Assembly (NCBI GenBank): GCA_017936565.1
Contig: JAGBFG010000054.1
Coordinates: 1 to 50,195 of the forward strand
Direction of reading: 5' to 3'
DNA length: 50,195 nt
Origin: Clostridia bacterium
GTDB lineage: Bacteria > Bacillota > Clostridia > Oscillospirales > CAG-272
Position 1 is the stretch's first letter; every line of letters starts with the position of its first letter. Shown one piece after another: positions 8,282 through 17,196 of the stretch. Under the pieces are notes generated by a model that had not been told where the DNA came from, made no database searches, and worked only from the letters and a program-made list of their open reading frames with translations. The translations under genes were made by a program, and so were the position numbers.

Positions 8282-9274
8282 ATGACAAACAAAAAGCAAC
8301 AGATTTTTGGCTTTGTTCTCTTGTTTGCCGCCGCGGTTGTCTGGGGCTTTGCTTTTCCTATGCAATCTGCCGCGGCTGTATACGTCGGTCCTTTCACTCT
8401 CAATGGAATACGGTGCTTGGTAGGTGGGCTTTTCTTAATTCCCTGTATTATGCTGTTTGACAGAAAAAGCGGGCGCCGCCTGCTAGACCCTTCCCAAAAG
8501 GGAATGAAAAAAATCGGCGTGACCAGGCGGGAGTGGATTGGCGGTGTGCTTTGCGGCGTTGTGCTTTGTATTGCTATTAATTTTCAGCAGTTCGGCATTG
8601 CAGGGGAAGAGACTGACTCGGGCAAGGCAGCTTTTATCACCGCGCTTTACGTGGTTCTGGTGCCCCTTTTGAACTTGTTTTCGGGCAAGCGCCCCCGTCC
8701 TCTTGTTTGGGCGTGTATTTTTTTGGCGCTTGTGGGCTTTTATTTGTTAAGCGCCCCTATCGTTATGACAGAGCCGGGACTTTCAGGCTTTTTCAAGGCA
8801 GTCGCAAGCGGCGGCTTCCGTTTTGCGCTCAGTGATATTCTGGTATTTATCTGCGCGGTGATTTTCTCTGTGCACGTGTTAGTGATTGACAGGTTTTCCG
8901 AGGGAACGGACGGGGTGCGTATGTCAGCCATACAGTTTCTGACAGCGGGGCTCTTGTCCTTGCCCCTGATGCTCTTTTTTGAAAGCCCTGTCCTTGCGGA
9001 TATCCTCGCGGCGGCGCTTCCCATTCTGTATTTGGGGATACTGTCCTCAGGCTTCGGCTATACGGCGCAAATCGTAGGTCAGAAATATGTGGATGTTGCC
9101 ATAGCCCCTATGGTGCTTTCCTTGGAATCTGTTTTTGGGGTGATAGGCGGCGCCCTTTTGCTCAACGAAAGCAAAACAGTATGGCAGATTATCGGCTGTG
9201 GAATTGTTTTTGCCGCGGTGATTTTGGTGCAGCTTCCGCAAAAGCGGGAGCCAAGGGCTTGTACAAAGGAATAA
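8282..9274 (+). CDS. EamA-family (drug/metabolite superfamily) membrane transporter
   Basis: A 330-residue inner-membrane protein with about ten hydrophobic helices arranged as two EamA repeats (first near VVWGFAFPMQ, second near DILVFICAVIFSVHVLVIDRF in pieces). The GE.....KAAFITALYVVLVPL and VDVAIAPMVLSLESVFGVIGG segments are typical. Family members export amino acids, nucleosides or other metabolites; the substrate cannot be told. I prefer ATG 8282 (nine bases after AAAGGA) to ATG 8276, which is too close. It follows the tRNA terminator; no own promoter was recognised. Confidence 0.85.
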   Translation: MTNKKQQIFGFVLLFAAAVVWGFAFPMQSAAAVYVGPFTLNGIRCLVGGLFLIPCIMLFDRKSGRRLLDPSQKGMKKIGVTRREWIGGVLCGVVLCIAINFQQFGIAGEETDSGKAAFITALYVVLVPLLNLFSGKRPRPLVWACIFLALVGFYLLSAPIVMTEPGLSGFFKAVASGGFRFALSDILVFICAVIFSVHVLVIDRFSEGTDGVRMSAIQFLTAGLLSLPLMLFFESPVLADILAAALPILYLGILSSGFGYTAQIVGQKYVDVAIAPMVLSLESVFGVIGGALLLNESKTVWQIIGCGIVFAAVILVQLPQKREPRACTKE

Positions 9275-9286
9275 GAGAATAAAACT

Positions 9287-9349
9287 AAAAAGAATAAAGC
9301 GCAGGCGAAAAATGTCCCAAGGACAGCGCGCCTACGCTTTTATTTTTCT
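9287..9349. terminator. Bidirectional terminator between the EamA gene and rluD
   Basis: AATAAAGCGCAGGCG pairs with CGCCTACGCTTTTATT with one mismatch, with A and T tracts at the outer ends. It serves both convergent genes and slightly overlaps the rluD stop. Confidence 0.75.
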
Positions 9350-10269
9350 CGCAAAAGAGAGAGCGCCCTTTCAAAGTTTTCGGGCAGAGGACATTCCAAG
9401 GTCATAGGCTTGCCGCACGGGTGTGTGAAAGAGATTTTTTTGGCGTGAAGCATTTGCCCGTCAAGCAAAGAGGCGTGCCTTTTTTCCCAAGGTGTGCTTC
9501 CGCCGCCGTAAACGGTATCGCCCATAACGGGGTGTCCCAAGGAAGCCATATGCACGCGGATTTGGTGCGTTCTTCCTGTTTGTAAACGGAGCTTTACATA
9601 GCAAAAGCCCGCAAAACGCTCTATTACCTCATAATGTGTGACGGCGGGGCGGGCAGAATGAAGCCCGTCTGTAATGACCGCCATTTTTTTACGGTCAACG
9701 GGGTGCCTTCCGATGGGAAGACTGACTGTCCCCTTGTCTTCCTTCAAGCCGCCGCAAAGCAGGGCGTGATATTCGCGGTATAGGCTGTGGTCCTCTAATT
9801 GCGCCGCTAAATGACGGTGGGCGGCGTCCGTCTTGGCTACGACCAAAAGACCGCTGGTGTCCTTGTCGATGCGGTGAACGATGCCCGGGCGCAACACGCC
9901 CCCGATGCCCGAAAGGCTTTCGGCGCAATGATGAAGCAGGGCATTGACCAAGGTGCCCTCTGTGTTGCCGGGCGCGGGATGAACGACCATACCTGAGGGC
10001 TTGTTGATAACCAAAAGGGCCTCGTCCTCATAGACGATGGAAAGAGGAATATCCTCAGCCTTGGCTTCCATAGAAACGGGCTCGGGCTCTTCATAGGAAA
10101 TCAAATCTCCCTCGGCAAGCAACAGGTTTTTGGTTGCCTTCTTGCCCTCAACGGACACCAGCCCCTCGTCAAGCCACTTGACAACGGCAGAACGGGAAGC
10201 GCCTGTAACGTCGGCAAGCAGGCTGTCAAGACGTCTGCCGCTTTCTTCCGCGCAAACGGTGTAAACCAT
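9340..10269 (-). CDS. rluD: RluD-type 23S rRNA pseudouridine synthase
   Basis: RluA-family synthase, likely modifying uridines of 23S rRNA (helix 69 for RluD proper). An S4 RNA-binding domain covers about residues 8-65 (RRLDSLLADVTGASRSAVVKW in part), followed by the catalytic domain with VVHPAPGN, the active-site motif HRIDKDTSGL (catalytic Asp about 135) and TGRTHQIRVHMASLGHPVMGD in pieces. 309 residues, normal. ATG 10269 follows AAAGGGGAG. It is 55 bp downstream of lspA, the usual lspA-rluD pairing. RluD versus another RluA member cannot be settled by eye. Confidence 0.9.
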   Translation of the reverse strand: MVYTVCAEESGRRLDSLLADVTGASRSAVVKWLDEGLVSVEGKKATKNLLLAEGDLISYEEPEPVSMEAKAEDIPLSIVYEDEALLVINKPSGMVVHPAPGNTEGTLVNALLHHCAESLSGIGGVLRPGIVHRIDKDTSGLLVVAKTDAAHRHLAAQLEDHSLYREYHALLCGGLKEDKGTVSLPIGRHPVDRKKMAVITDGLHSARPAVTHYEVIERFAGFCYVKLRLQTGRTHQIRVHMASLGHPVMGDTVYGGGSTPWEKRHASLLDGQMLHAKKISFTHPCGKPMTLECPLPENFERALSLLREK

Positions 10270-10324
10270 AGCTCCCCTTTCTGTATGACGAACAATCGAA
10301 ATGATAACGGAAAAGAAAAAGAGG

Positions 10325-10894
10325 TTACTCCTTTTCTTCGGTTTCTGTTTCCTTGGCGGCGTCTGCCGCTTTTTCTTTTTTCCATTCCTCCTTGTATTCC
10401 AAAGCCAAGGAAAGAATCATCAGACCCGCGCCAACGCAGACGAAGGAATCCGCTCCGTTGAACACGGCAAAATCAATTAAGGTAAAATCAATAAAATCCA
10501 CTACGTAATAGTACACCTTGCCCAAGGCGTCAACTCCGCTTCGGAACAGGCGGTCTATCATATTGCCAATGCCCCCCGACACAATCATAGAAATGGAAAC
10601 GGCGGAAAGCGTTGAGATGTTCTTTCCTATGGCAAGGTACACCAAAAGCCCCACGATTGCCACGGAAGAGAATACTAAAAACACCCAGCGGTGCTCTGCA
10701 AGCATTCCAAAGGCGGCGCCGCGGTTTTCTACGTAGGTCAGGTGCAAAACGTCCTGCCAGATGGGAAGGGAAGGGTTGCCCTTCAAATAGACCACAGCCA
10801 GAAATTTGGTCAGCTGGTCAATGCCAATGCCCGCAAGAATAATAGCCAAGGACAAAAGAAGCCTTTTTTGCGGCGAGGAAAGAGACAAACGCAT
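10325..10894 (-). CDS. lspA: Lipoprotein signal peptidase (signal peptidase II)
   Basis: Membrane aspartyl protease that removes signal peptides of diacylglyceryl-modified lipoproteins. 189 residues with four hydrophobic helices. Catalytic-aspartate regions are visible: GGIGNMIDRLFRSG and FAVFNGADSFV (FN.AD), plus the conserved ENRGAAFGML. The C-terminus is a charged Lys/Glu tail. ATG 10894 follows GGAGG at good spacing; a longer in-frame extension upstream is not supported. A substrate lipoprotein gene lies at 15513. Confidence 0.95.
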   Translation of the reverse strand: MRLSLSSPQKRLLLSLAIILAGIGIDQLTKFLAVVYLKGNPSLPIWQDVLHLTYVENRGAAFGMLAEHRWVFLVFSSVAIVGLLVYLAIGKNISTLSAVSISMIVSGGIGNMIDRLFRSGVDALGKVYYYVVDFIDFTLIDFAVFNGADSFVCVGAGLMILSLALEYKEEWKKEKAADAAKETETEEKE

Positions 10895-10938
10895 AAAACC
10901 TCCAAGTTTATAAACCGCGCCCGGGGGCGTCTCGGCAT

Positions 10939-11229
10939 TTACGAAAAAACGGGAACGGGTAAAATGACAGAAAGCAAAGAGAGAAGCAAAAAGGTCACAA
11001 AAAAGGAAATATCCACGGGTAGCGTCTCTATGGACGGAAACCGAGATAAGAGCCATCTGACAGGCAGAATAAACGGCTCAGTGACAAGGGCTAAAAAGCC
11101 GTGTAGGGTGGAAATAAATCCACCTTCGCCTCTGTCAAACCAAGAAAGAATGGCGCGAAAAAACATAGCATCCAGGACCAAGGTCAGTAAGATGTGGACA
11201 ATTTTGGCTATCAGGTATAAAAGATACAT
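10939..11229 (-). CDS. YggT-family membrane protein
   Basis: A 96-residue integral membrane protein with two hydrophobic segments (MYLLYLIAKIVHILLTLVL and FFVTFLLLSLLSVILPV) flanking the YggT signature: RAILSWFDRG then LVTEPFILPVRW. The family sits beside sepF in most Gram-positives and is thought to help division or membrane insertion. ATG 11229 starts two bases after the sepF stop (GTATGATATG), with GGGTGA inside sepF as ribosome site, so it is translationally coupled to sepF. Confidence 0.9.
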   Translation of the reverse strand: MYLLYLIAKIVHILLTLVLDAMFFRAILSWFDRGEGGFISTLHGFLALVTEPFILPVRWLLSRFPSIETLPVDISFFVTFLLLSLLSVILPVPVFS

Positions 11230-11230
11230 A

Positions 11231-11659
11231 TCATACGTCACCCAGATTGTCGGAAACAGCCTCTGAGTCACTCACATCTACGTTATTGGGCGTGATGATG
11301 TAGGTGCTGGTGGTGACGCGGCGAATTTGACCGCGAATGGAATAGGCAACGCCGGAGAGAAAATCAATCATACGGCGGCAAACCTCTTTGTTGGCAATTT
11401 CCAAGTTCAGAACTACGGTTCTGTGGTTGAGAAGATGGTCGGCAATGCTCACAACGTCCTCATATTTTTCGGGACGGACCACCTTTAATTCAATACTGCT
11501 GCCCTCAATGCCAACGGTGCTGGCGGTGGAAGCGGCGTGATTGATAGGCAGGGTCCCCTCGCCGCTGATATCCTCAACGGAAGCGGCGCTTTCTACCTCG
11601 GAGTCATAAAAGCCGGGCTCTTCATCAAAATGGCTGTTCTTTTTACCAAAAAAATTCAT
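11231..11659 (-). CDS. sepF: Cell division protein SepF
   Basis: SepF binds FtsZ and the membrane and organises the Z-ring in Gram-positive bacteria. 142 residues: an N-terminal membrane-binding helix (MNFFGKKN), an acidic linker, and the SepF core with VVRPEKYEDVVSIADHLLN, VVLNLE and DFLSGVAYSIRGQIRRV. ATG 11659 follows AAAGG; the in-frame extension to 11743 is not family-like. Neighbours yggS, 46 bp upstream, and yggT downstream are the classic cluster. Confidence 0.95.
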   Translation of the reverse strand: MNFFGKKNSHFDEEPGFYDSEVESAASVEDISGEGTLPINHAASTASTVGIEGSSIELKVVRPEKYEDVVSIADHLLNHRTVVLNLEIANKEVCRRMIDFLSGVAYSIRGQIRRVTTSTYIITPNNVDVSDSEAVSDNLGDV

Positions 11660-11705
11660 ATGTATTCTGCCTTTCAAGTTTATTTTTATCAGTCTTCTGT
11701 TTGTA

Positions 11706-12401
11706 TTACGGCTTTTCAAAGAGAGTGCGCCCGATGCGCACAAGATTTGCCCCTTCCTCGATGGCGGGAATGAAGCTATGGCTCATTCCCATCGACAAGA
11801 TGGCGTTTTTGGGAACGAGCGCCTCATCCTCCAAGCGACGCAAAAGAGCGGCGGTTTCACGGAAATAGGGGCGGTATTCCTCTTGGGTCTGACAGAGGGG
11901 CGCCATTGTCATCACCCCGCAAAGCGAAAGCCGCGAAAACGCGCAAAGACTTTGTGCAAAGCCAAGTGCCTCTTCGGGCATCACGCCGCCCTTGGCTTCT
12001 TCTCTGCCGCTGTTGACCTCTAAGAGCACGCGAACCTTGTCAACGCCCGCCTTTTCCGCCTGCTTTTGCAATTCCTTGGCAAGACGCAAGGAATCAAGCG
12101 AGTGTATCAGAGAGGTTTTTCCGATAATGTATTTTACCTTGTTGGTTTGTAATTGCCCTATCAGGTGCATTTCGGGCGCGTTCTCTTCGAAAAGGGCTTG
12201 TCTTTTCAAAAACATATCGACACGGTTTTCCGCTATTATGCTCTGCCCGAATTCTTTAACCAGCGCACAGACCTCTTGGTCAAGAGCGCTCTTTGTGACA
12301 GCCAAAACGGTGGGTGGGGAAACGCCAAGCTGCTCGGCGCGCTCCCTACACGCGGATACGACCCGTTTGAGATTGTCACCTATATACGAAAAGGAGCTCA
12401 T
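11706..12401 (-). CDS. YggS/PLPBP family pyridoxal-phosphate homeostasis protein
   Basis: A 231-residue single-domain PLP-binding protein with an alanine-racemase-like barrel and no known enzymatic activity; the family keeps PLP and amino-acid pools in balance. The PLP lysine is in LAVTK (K37); other signatures are AENRV, HLIGQLQTNKVKY, SMGMSHSF and VRIGRTLF. ATG 12401 follows AGAAGGG. It heads the yggS-sepF-yggT cluster. Confidence 0.95.
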   Translation of the reverse strand: MSSFSYIGDNLKRVVSACRERAEQLGVSPPTVLAVTKSALDQEVCALVKEFGQSIIAENRVDMFLKRQALFEENAPEMHLIGQLQTNKVKYIIGKTSLIHSLDSLRLAKELQKQAEKAGVDKVRVLLEVNSGREEAKGGVMPEEALGFAQSLCAFSRLSLCGVMTMAPLCQTQEEYRPYFRETAALLRRLEDEALVPKNAILSMGMSHSFIPAIEEGANLVRIGRTLFEKP

Positions 12402-12592
12402 CCTCTCACATCCCTTCTGACGCTTGCGCTTTTGCCGTTTTTTTCTTCCTTGTTTATACCAAGTAATTCTTCTTCCATTCTATTCTAACACAAAAAAAGG
12501 AAAAATACCATAGAGAAATGTAAAAAAATATTTTTTTTTTACAAGTTTTTTTCCGAAAAAGAAAAAAGCGGCACAGACGCCTCTGCCCTCTC

Positions 12593-12621
12593 TTGACTTT
12601 TGGGTGAAAACGGAGTATAAT
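12593..12621 (+). promoter_or_regulatory. Strong sigma-A promoter for the PHP-dxs unit
   Basis: TTGACT (12593-12598), 17-bp spacer, TATAAT (12616-12621), about 75 bp before the PHP gene start. The rest of the 296-bp interval from 12402 is AT-rich and holds nothing else that I recognise. Confidence 0.8.
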
Positions 12622-12697
12622 AATGATATTAAAATGAACTCTTGTACAAGCAACGACGCTTCGCACAGCCCTTCTGTGCGGCAGAAAGGAAAGCCTT

Positions 12698-13528
12698 ATG
12701 CGATATATAGTAGACCACGACTTGCATATACACACCTCGCTCTCCCTTTGCTCGCAGGACGCGGAGCAAACCCCTGCCCGTATTTGCGCTTACGCGCAAA
12801 AAAACGAGCTTTCTACCGTTTGCTTAACGGATCATTTTTGGGATGACGGCGTAGAGGGGGCGTCTGTCTGGTATCAGAAAAGCAATTACGCGCGCATCAA
12901 GGAAAGCCTTTCCTACACCCCGCCCCGAGATGTGAAGCTGCTGTTTGGTTGCGAAACGGAAATGGATAAAAGCTTCCGCTTGGGGATTTCGGAAAAGCGG
13001 CTGGCTTCCTTTGATTTTATTGTTGTGCCGACCACGCACCTGCATATGACGGGCTTTACCATTGAGGAAAAGGACAGCGCCGTTGAAAGACGGGCGGAGC
13101 TTTATGTGAAGAGGTTGGACGCCCTGCTTTCCTATGACCTGCCCTTTGAAAAAATCGGTATTGCCCACCTGACCTCTCCCTTGATTGATGTGCGGGGCGG
13201 GCATTTACAGGTATTAAACAGAATTGAGGACGAGGTTTTTAAGGAGCTGTTTGCCCGCATCGCGCAAAAGGGCGCGGGAGTGGAATTGAGCTTTAATGCC
13301 TCAGCTTATACGGCAGAGGATTTAGAGGCGGTTTTGCGCCCCTATCGTATCGCAATGGCGCAGGGCTGCCGCTTCTATTTCGGGAGTGACGCCCATCATC
13401 CCGATGCCTTGGAATCCTCAAAGCGTAATTTTGTCAAAATCGTTGACCTGCTTCGCTTGAAGGAATCTCAAAAATTTATCATCAGACAAGGGGAAAATTC
13501 ACCCTTTGCCCAATACCCCATTATCTGA
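12698..13528 (+). CDS. PHP-domain phosphoesterase (histidinol-phosphatase-like)
   Basis: A 276-residue metal-dependent phosphoesterase. The PHP motifs are all visible: DLHIHT (H10, H12), LTDHFW, a GCETEM glutamate, FIVVPTTHLH and GSDAHHP near the C-terminus, together forming the tri-metal site. The family includes histidinol phosphatases and nucleotide or polyphosphate hydrolases; no his genes are nearby, so the substrate is open. ATG 12698 follows AGAAAGGA. It is 23 bp upstream of dxs and likely co-transcribed from the promoter at 12593. Confidence 0.85.
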   Translation: MRYIVDHDLHIHTSLSLCSQDAEQTPARICAYAQKNELSTVCLTDHFWDDGVEGASVWYQKSNYARIKESLSYTPPRDVKLLFGCETEMDKSFRLGISEKRLASFDFIVVPTTHLHMTGFTIEEKDSAVERRAELYVKRLDALLSYDLPFEKIGIAHLTSPLIDVRGGHLQVLNRIEDEVFKELFARIAQKGAGVELSFNASAYTAEDLEAVLRPYRIAMAQGCRFYFGSDAHHPDALESSKRNFVKIVDLLRLKESQKFIIRQGENSPFAQYPII

Positions 13529-13551
13529 TTCTCAGTAGAAAGGAGGCCCTG

Positions 13552-15411
13552 ATGCAGACGCCGTACAGTCGTATAGAAAGCATACAAGGTCCCGACGACG
13601 TAAAAAAAATACCCTCAGAGGAAATTCCTGTGCTGTGCGCGGAAATACGGGATTTTTTAATAGAAAAAACCTTGAAAAACGGCGGGCATTTAGCCTCTAA
13701 TTTAGGTGTTGTGGAGCTGACGGTTGCGCTGCACCGTGTGTTTTCAACGCCTAAGGACAGCATTATTTTTGACGTGGGTCATCAATGCTACGCGCATAAA
13801 ATACTGACGGGAAGAGCCAAGGATTTTTCGCTTTTGCGAAAGGAAAACGGGCTTTCGGGCTTTCCCGTTCGCAAGGAAAGCGACCACGATGCCTTTGGCA
13901 CGGGTCACAGCTCCACATCCTTGTCAGCCGCTCTTGGCTTTGCTGAGGCAAATCGCTTAGCGGGAAACGACGCCTACGTTGTGGCAGTCGTAGGAGATGG
14001 CGCCTTTACGGGCGGTATGATTCACGAGGCGCTCAATAATTGCAAAAAAAATCAAAGGCTCATTATCGTATTGAACGATAACGAGATGTCCATTTCTAAA
14101 AACATCGGACTCTTGTCGCGGTATCTGGCACGCATTCGGGTGTCACGTAAATACAACGGCACCAAGCGCCGCACAAAAGCCATTCTCCGTAAAATTCCCC
14201 TTTTGGGCGCACCGCTGTTCCGCTTTTTCTCCACTGTGAAGGAAAAGCTCAAAAGAAGGGCGTTTTCCCATAACTATTTTGAGGATTTGGGGCTCACATA
14301 TCTTGGCCCTGTGGACGGGCATAACGAGGAAATTCTTGAAAAATGTCTCAGAGAAGCAAAAAACCGTCAAAGTGCGGTTATTTTGCACTGCATCACCAAA
14401 AAAGGAAAAGGGTATGCGCCCGCAGAGGAAAACCCCGTTGCCTTTCACGGAGTTTCGGGGCAAAAGAAGGACGATAATTTCCATACCGTCGTGGGAAGGA
14501 CGCTGTGCGCCTTGGCGGAAAAGGACGAAGAAATTTGCGCGGTCACAGCCGCGATGGAAGAGGGAACGGGGCTTGCTCTTTTCGGAAAAACCTTTCCCGA
14601 GCGCTTTTTTGACGTGGGCATTGCCGAGGAGCACGCAGCAACCTTTTCCGCAGGCTTGGCGGCGGCAGGGAAAAAGCCTTATTTAGCCATCTATTCTACG
14701 TTTCTGCAAAGGGCGTATGACAATGTTTTGCACGATATAGCCTTGCAGGAATTGCCTGTGCGCCTTTTGATTGACCGAGCCGGCTTCGCTTTGGCGGACG
14801 GACCGACGCACCACGGCATTTTTGATGTGGCGTTTTTGTCACACATCCCGCATATCAAAATATGGGAGCCTGTCGGCTATGGCTCTCTTGTGGCTATGTT
14901 AGAGGCTTCCTTGAAGGAAACAGCCCCCTTGGCTATTCGCTATCCCAACGGGGAAGAGGACAAGGAAGTTGTTGATGCCTTTTATCCCGAGAGGGACTAT
15001 GCCACCTTTGGTGTGCGTGGCTTGGATATGAAGGGGGCAAGGGTCGTCTTTGTTTCTTACGGCAAGGCGGCGTCTTGGGCGTATAGCGCAAAGAGACTGG
15101 CAGAAAAAGAGGTTCCTTGCGGTATGCTTCTTTTGGAGACGTTAAAGCCCTATCGGGAAACGGCAAAGGCGGTTTTGACGCTTTTAGCGGATGCAGACAA
15201 AAAGGCGGCGCTTTTCTTCGTGGAAGAGGGAATACAGGAGGGCGGATGCGGTATGCTTTTAAGAGAAGCCCTTTTACAGGAGGCAGAGGAAGAAATGCAA
15301 AGAAGAGTTTACAGAATTGCGGCAACCTCGGACGGCTTTTCAAGCCCTGATTTTTCAAAAGAGAAGCTCGCGGCACAGGCTCTTGCGGCGCTTAACGGGG
15401 ATATGGCATAG
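13552..15411 (+). CDS. dxs: 1-deoxy-D-xylulose-5-phosphate synthase
   Basis: Thiamine-diphosphate enzyme condensing pyruvate and glyceraldehyde-3-phosphate, first step of the MEP isoprenoid pathway. 619 residues, normal length. Visible: DVGHQCYAHKILTGR, the ThDP motif GDGAFTGG (148-155) to LNDNEMS (174-180), the catalytic Glu region DVGIAEEHAATF, and the transketolase pyrimidine and C-terminal domains (DGPTHHG, PLAIRYP). ATG 13552 follows a perfect AAAGGAGG. It lies 23 bp after the PHP gene. Confidence 0.97.
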   Translation: MQTPYSRIESIQGPDDVKKIPSEEIPVLCAEIRDFLIEKTLKNGGHLASNLGVVELTVALHRVFSTPKDSIIFDVGHQCYAHKILTGRAKDFSLLRKENGLSGFPVRKESDHDAFGTGHSSTSLSAALGFAEANRLAGNDAYVVAVVGDGAFTGGMIHEALNNCKKNQRLIIVLNDNEMSISKNIGLLSRYLARIRVSRKYNGTKRRTKAILRKIPLLGAPLFRFFSTVKEKLKRRAFSHNYFEDLGLTYLGPVDGHNEEILEKCLREAKNRQSAVILHCITKKGKGYAPAEENPVAFHGVSGQKKDDNFHTVVGRTLCALAEKDEEICAVTAAMEEGTGLALFGKTFPERFFDVGIAEEHAATFSAGLAAAGKKPYLAIYSTFLQRAYDNVLHDIALQELPVRLLIDRAGFALADGPTHHGIFDVAFLSHIPHIKIWEPVGYGSLVAMLEASLKETAPLAIRYPNGEEDKEVVDAFYPERDYATFGVRGLDMKGARVVFVSYGKAASWAYSAKRLAEKEVPCGMLLLETLKPYRETAKAVLTLLADADKKAALFFVEEGIQEGGCGMLLREALLQEAEEEMQRRVYRIAATSDGFSSPDFSKEKLAAQALAALNGDMA

Positions 15412-15444
15412 GTCAAATGTTTTCAAGGCAAAAGAAAATAGCTG

Positions 15445-15473
15445 TTGACAAAAAATCTGAAATAAGATATACT
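15445..15473 (+). promoter_or_regulatory. Sigma-A promoter for the lipoprotein gene
   Basis: TTGACA (15445-15450), 17-bp spacer, TATACT (15468-15473), 39 bp before the ATG at 15513. Confidence 0.8.
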
Positions 15474-15512
15474 GGTTTTACGGCAGAAAAAATACATAGT
15501 GAGGATGAAACA

Positions 15513-17111
15513 ATGAAAAAATTATGTCGTGGCATTTCTCTTGCTTTGGCACTGATTCTTTCTCTTGGCGTTCTGGCTTCCTGTAACGGGGGTGGCGGAA
15601 ACACCCAGACGGGAGATCGTGTAAACGGAAGCTGGGATAACGTGGATTTCGGGGGCAACACCTTGGTGGTGAACCTTTCCGCCAACATCCCCAGTGAAAC
15701 CACCATGGGCGCTTGCACCGCCTATACGATGGGACCCGACAAGGCAAGCACCGACAAGGTACAGCAGAAGGTGTATGAGCGCAACAAGAGAGTTGCTGAC
15801 ATGCTCAACATTGAGGTGGAATATGAAACCACAGACCTGATGTACAACGAAATCTTAGCCGATGTGGAAAAGATGATGCAAAGAGAGCAGGGCGCGGATA
15901 TATACTGCAACGACATCTACGGTATGCTGCGCGCTATGTTCAACGGATATTTCAAAAACCTGTTGGATCTCGGTACCAACAAGGACGGCTCTAAGGTGCA
16001 GAACTTTTTTGACTTCTCCTATGACGGTTGGTATCAGGACTATATGAAGGGCGTCACCCTTGATACCCAAAAGCAATACCTGATGGCAGGCGACTATTTT
16101 ATAGACCTGATTCGTTTTTCCTGGTGCATTTTCGTGAATGTGGACGCGTTTGATACCGCGTTTTCCGGGCTGATTGATTATCAAAGCTATGATTATACCG
16201 CCGGACGCATTGATTTTAACGGCGAATGGACCTACGATGACTTGGTTAAGATGGCGGACACGGCGCATATTGACTCTGCCAACCAGAACTCTACCGACCT
16301 TGAAGACACGCGGCTTGGGCTTTTGTTCCCCGATGTTTCTGAGCGTATTTCTCTTTGGTCGTGCGGTCTTTCCATTGTGGAATGGAAGGATGAAAATGGC
16401 GCGCAAACGGTGCAAGGCGAGGGAACGCCCGTTATTGTGGGTATGCCGGGAACTGACCCTGCGACGAGCTCCTTGCTCTCTGACGTTGCCGCGGCGTATA
16501 AAAAGCTCCATAACACGATGGGCGTATATAATACGGGCAGAACGGGACTGAACGGCGTGAAGGAAGCGACAGATCTCTTTATCAGCGGCAAATCCGTGCT
16601 TTCGACCATTATTTTGGGCGAAATGGAATCTACTGCTATGAGAAATCTGAGCTTTGCTCGCGGCGTGTTGCCCTTCCCCAAATATAGCTCCTCTCAAACC
16701 GATTTCCATACCTTGGTTCACGACCAAGCGGAGATAGGCGCTATTCCCACCAATGCCAAATCTCCCACGATGGCGTCCGCTTATATGCAGGCAATGAATG
16801 AGGAATCCCGCGAGGTGCGTACCGAATACTATGAAAACTCCTTGAAGGTGAAATACAATTCCGCAGGAGAGGGCGAGAGCGGTGCTCGCTTGATGATCGA
16901 CTTGATTTATGAATCGGTTGACTCTCCCTTTGAGTCCTTGATTACCAACTATTTGTGTATGACAATGGGTGGCGGAACGCAGGTTTACGGTCTTTTGAGA
17001 AACGATGCGGTGAACAACACCACAAGCTTCCTGACCCTGTATAATGAACAGGTGCAGATGATGCAGACCTGCTTGGAAAATTTGTACGAAACTTACCAAA
17101 ACCTGAAATAA
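15513..17111 (+). CDS. Extracellular solute-binding lipoprotein (ABC-type, family-1-like)
   Basis: A 532-residue exported lipoprotein. ATG 15513 (after GTGAGGA) gives a signal peptide MKKLCRGISLALALILSLG with lipobox LASC and lipidated Cys24, followed by a Gly/Asn/Thr linker. The mature part has the two-lobe periplasmic-binding appearance of clostridial sugar-type binding proteins (NKRVADMLNIEVEYET, DIYCNDIYGMLRAM, then a C-terminal AEIGAIPTNAKSPTMASAYMQ region in pieces). No ABC permease or ATPase gene lies in the window, so it is an orphan. It has its own promoter and terminator. The ligand is unknown. Confidence 0.75.
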   Translation: MKKLCRGISLALALILSLGVLASCNGGGGNTQTGDRVNGSWDNVDFGGNTLVVNLSANIPSETTMGACTAYTMGPDKASTDKVQQKVYERNKRVADMLNIEVEYETTDLMYNEILADVEKMMQREQGADIYCNDIYGMLRAMFNGYFKNLLDLGTNKDGSKVQNFFDFSYDGWYQDYMKGVTLDTQKQYLMAGDYFIDLIRFSWCIFVNVDAFDTAFSGLIDYQSYDYTAGRIDFNGEWTYDDLVKMADTAHIDSANQNSTDLEDTRLGLLFPDVSERISLWSCGLSIVEWKDENGAQTVQGEGTPVIVGMPGTDPATSSLLSDVAAAYKKLHNTMGVYNTGRTGLNGVKEATDLFISGKSVLSTIILGEMESTAMRNLSFARGVLPFPKYSSSQTDFHTLVHDQAEIGAIPTNAKSPTMASAYMQAMNEESREVRTEYYENSLKVKYNSAGEGESGARLMIDLIYESVDSPFESLITNYLCMTMGGGTQVYGLLRNDAVNNTTSFLTLYNEQVQMMQTCLENLYETYQNLK

Positions 17112-17127
17112 ACGGTAAAAACAAAAT

Positions 17128-17175
17128 AAAAAAGAGCGAGAAAAGAAGGAAAAACCTTTTACTCTTGCTCTTTTT
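17128..17175. terminator. Bidirectional terminator between the lipoprotein gene and holA
   Basis: AAAAAGAGCGAGA (from about 17129) pairs with TCTTGCTCTTTTT (to 17175); A and T tracts suit both convergent genes. Confidence 0.8.
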
Positions 17176-17196
17176 GTATGGCTTCTTGCGCGGCAG

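Noticed and set aside
8056-8403. Minus-strand open frames containing TGLEPVTPCMSSKYSNQLSY and similar
   Set aside because: This is the well-known spurious translation of tRNA sequence; the region holds two tRNA-Val genes.
15855-17099. 414-codon minus-strand open frame opposite the lipoprotein gene
   Set aside because: Shadow frame; the plus-strand lipoprotein has promoter, signal peptide and lipobox.
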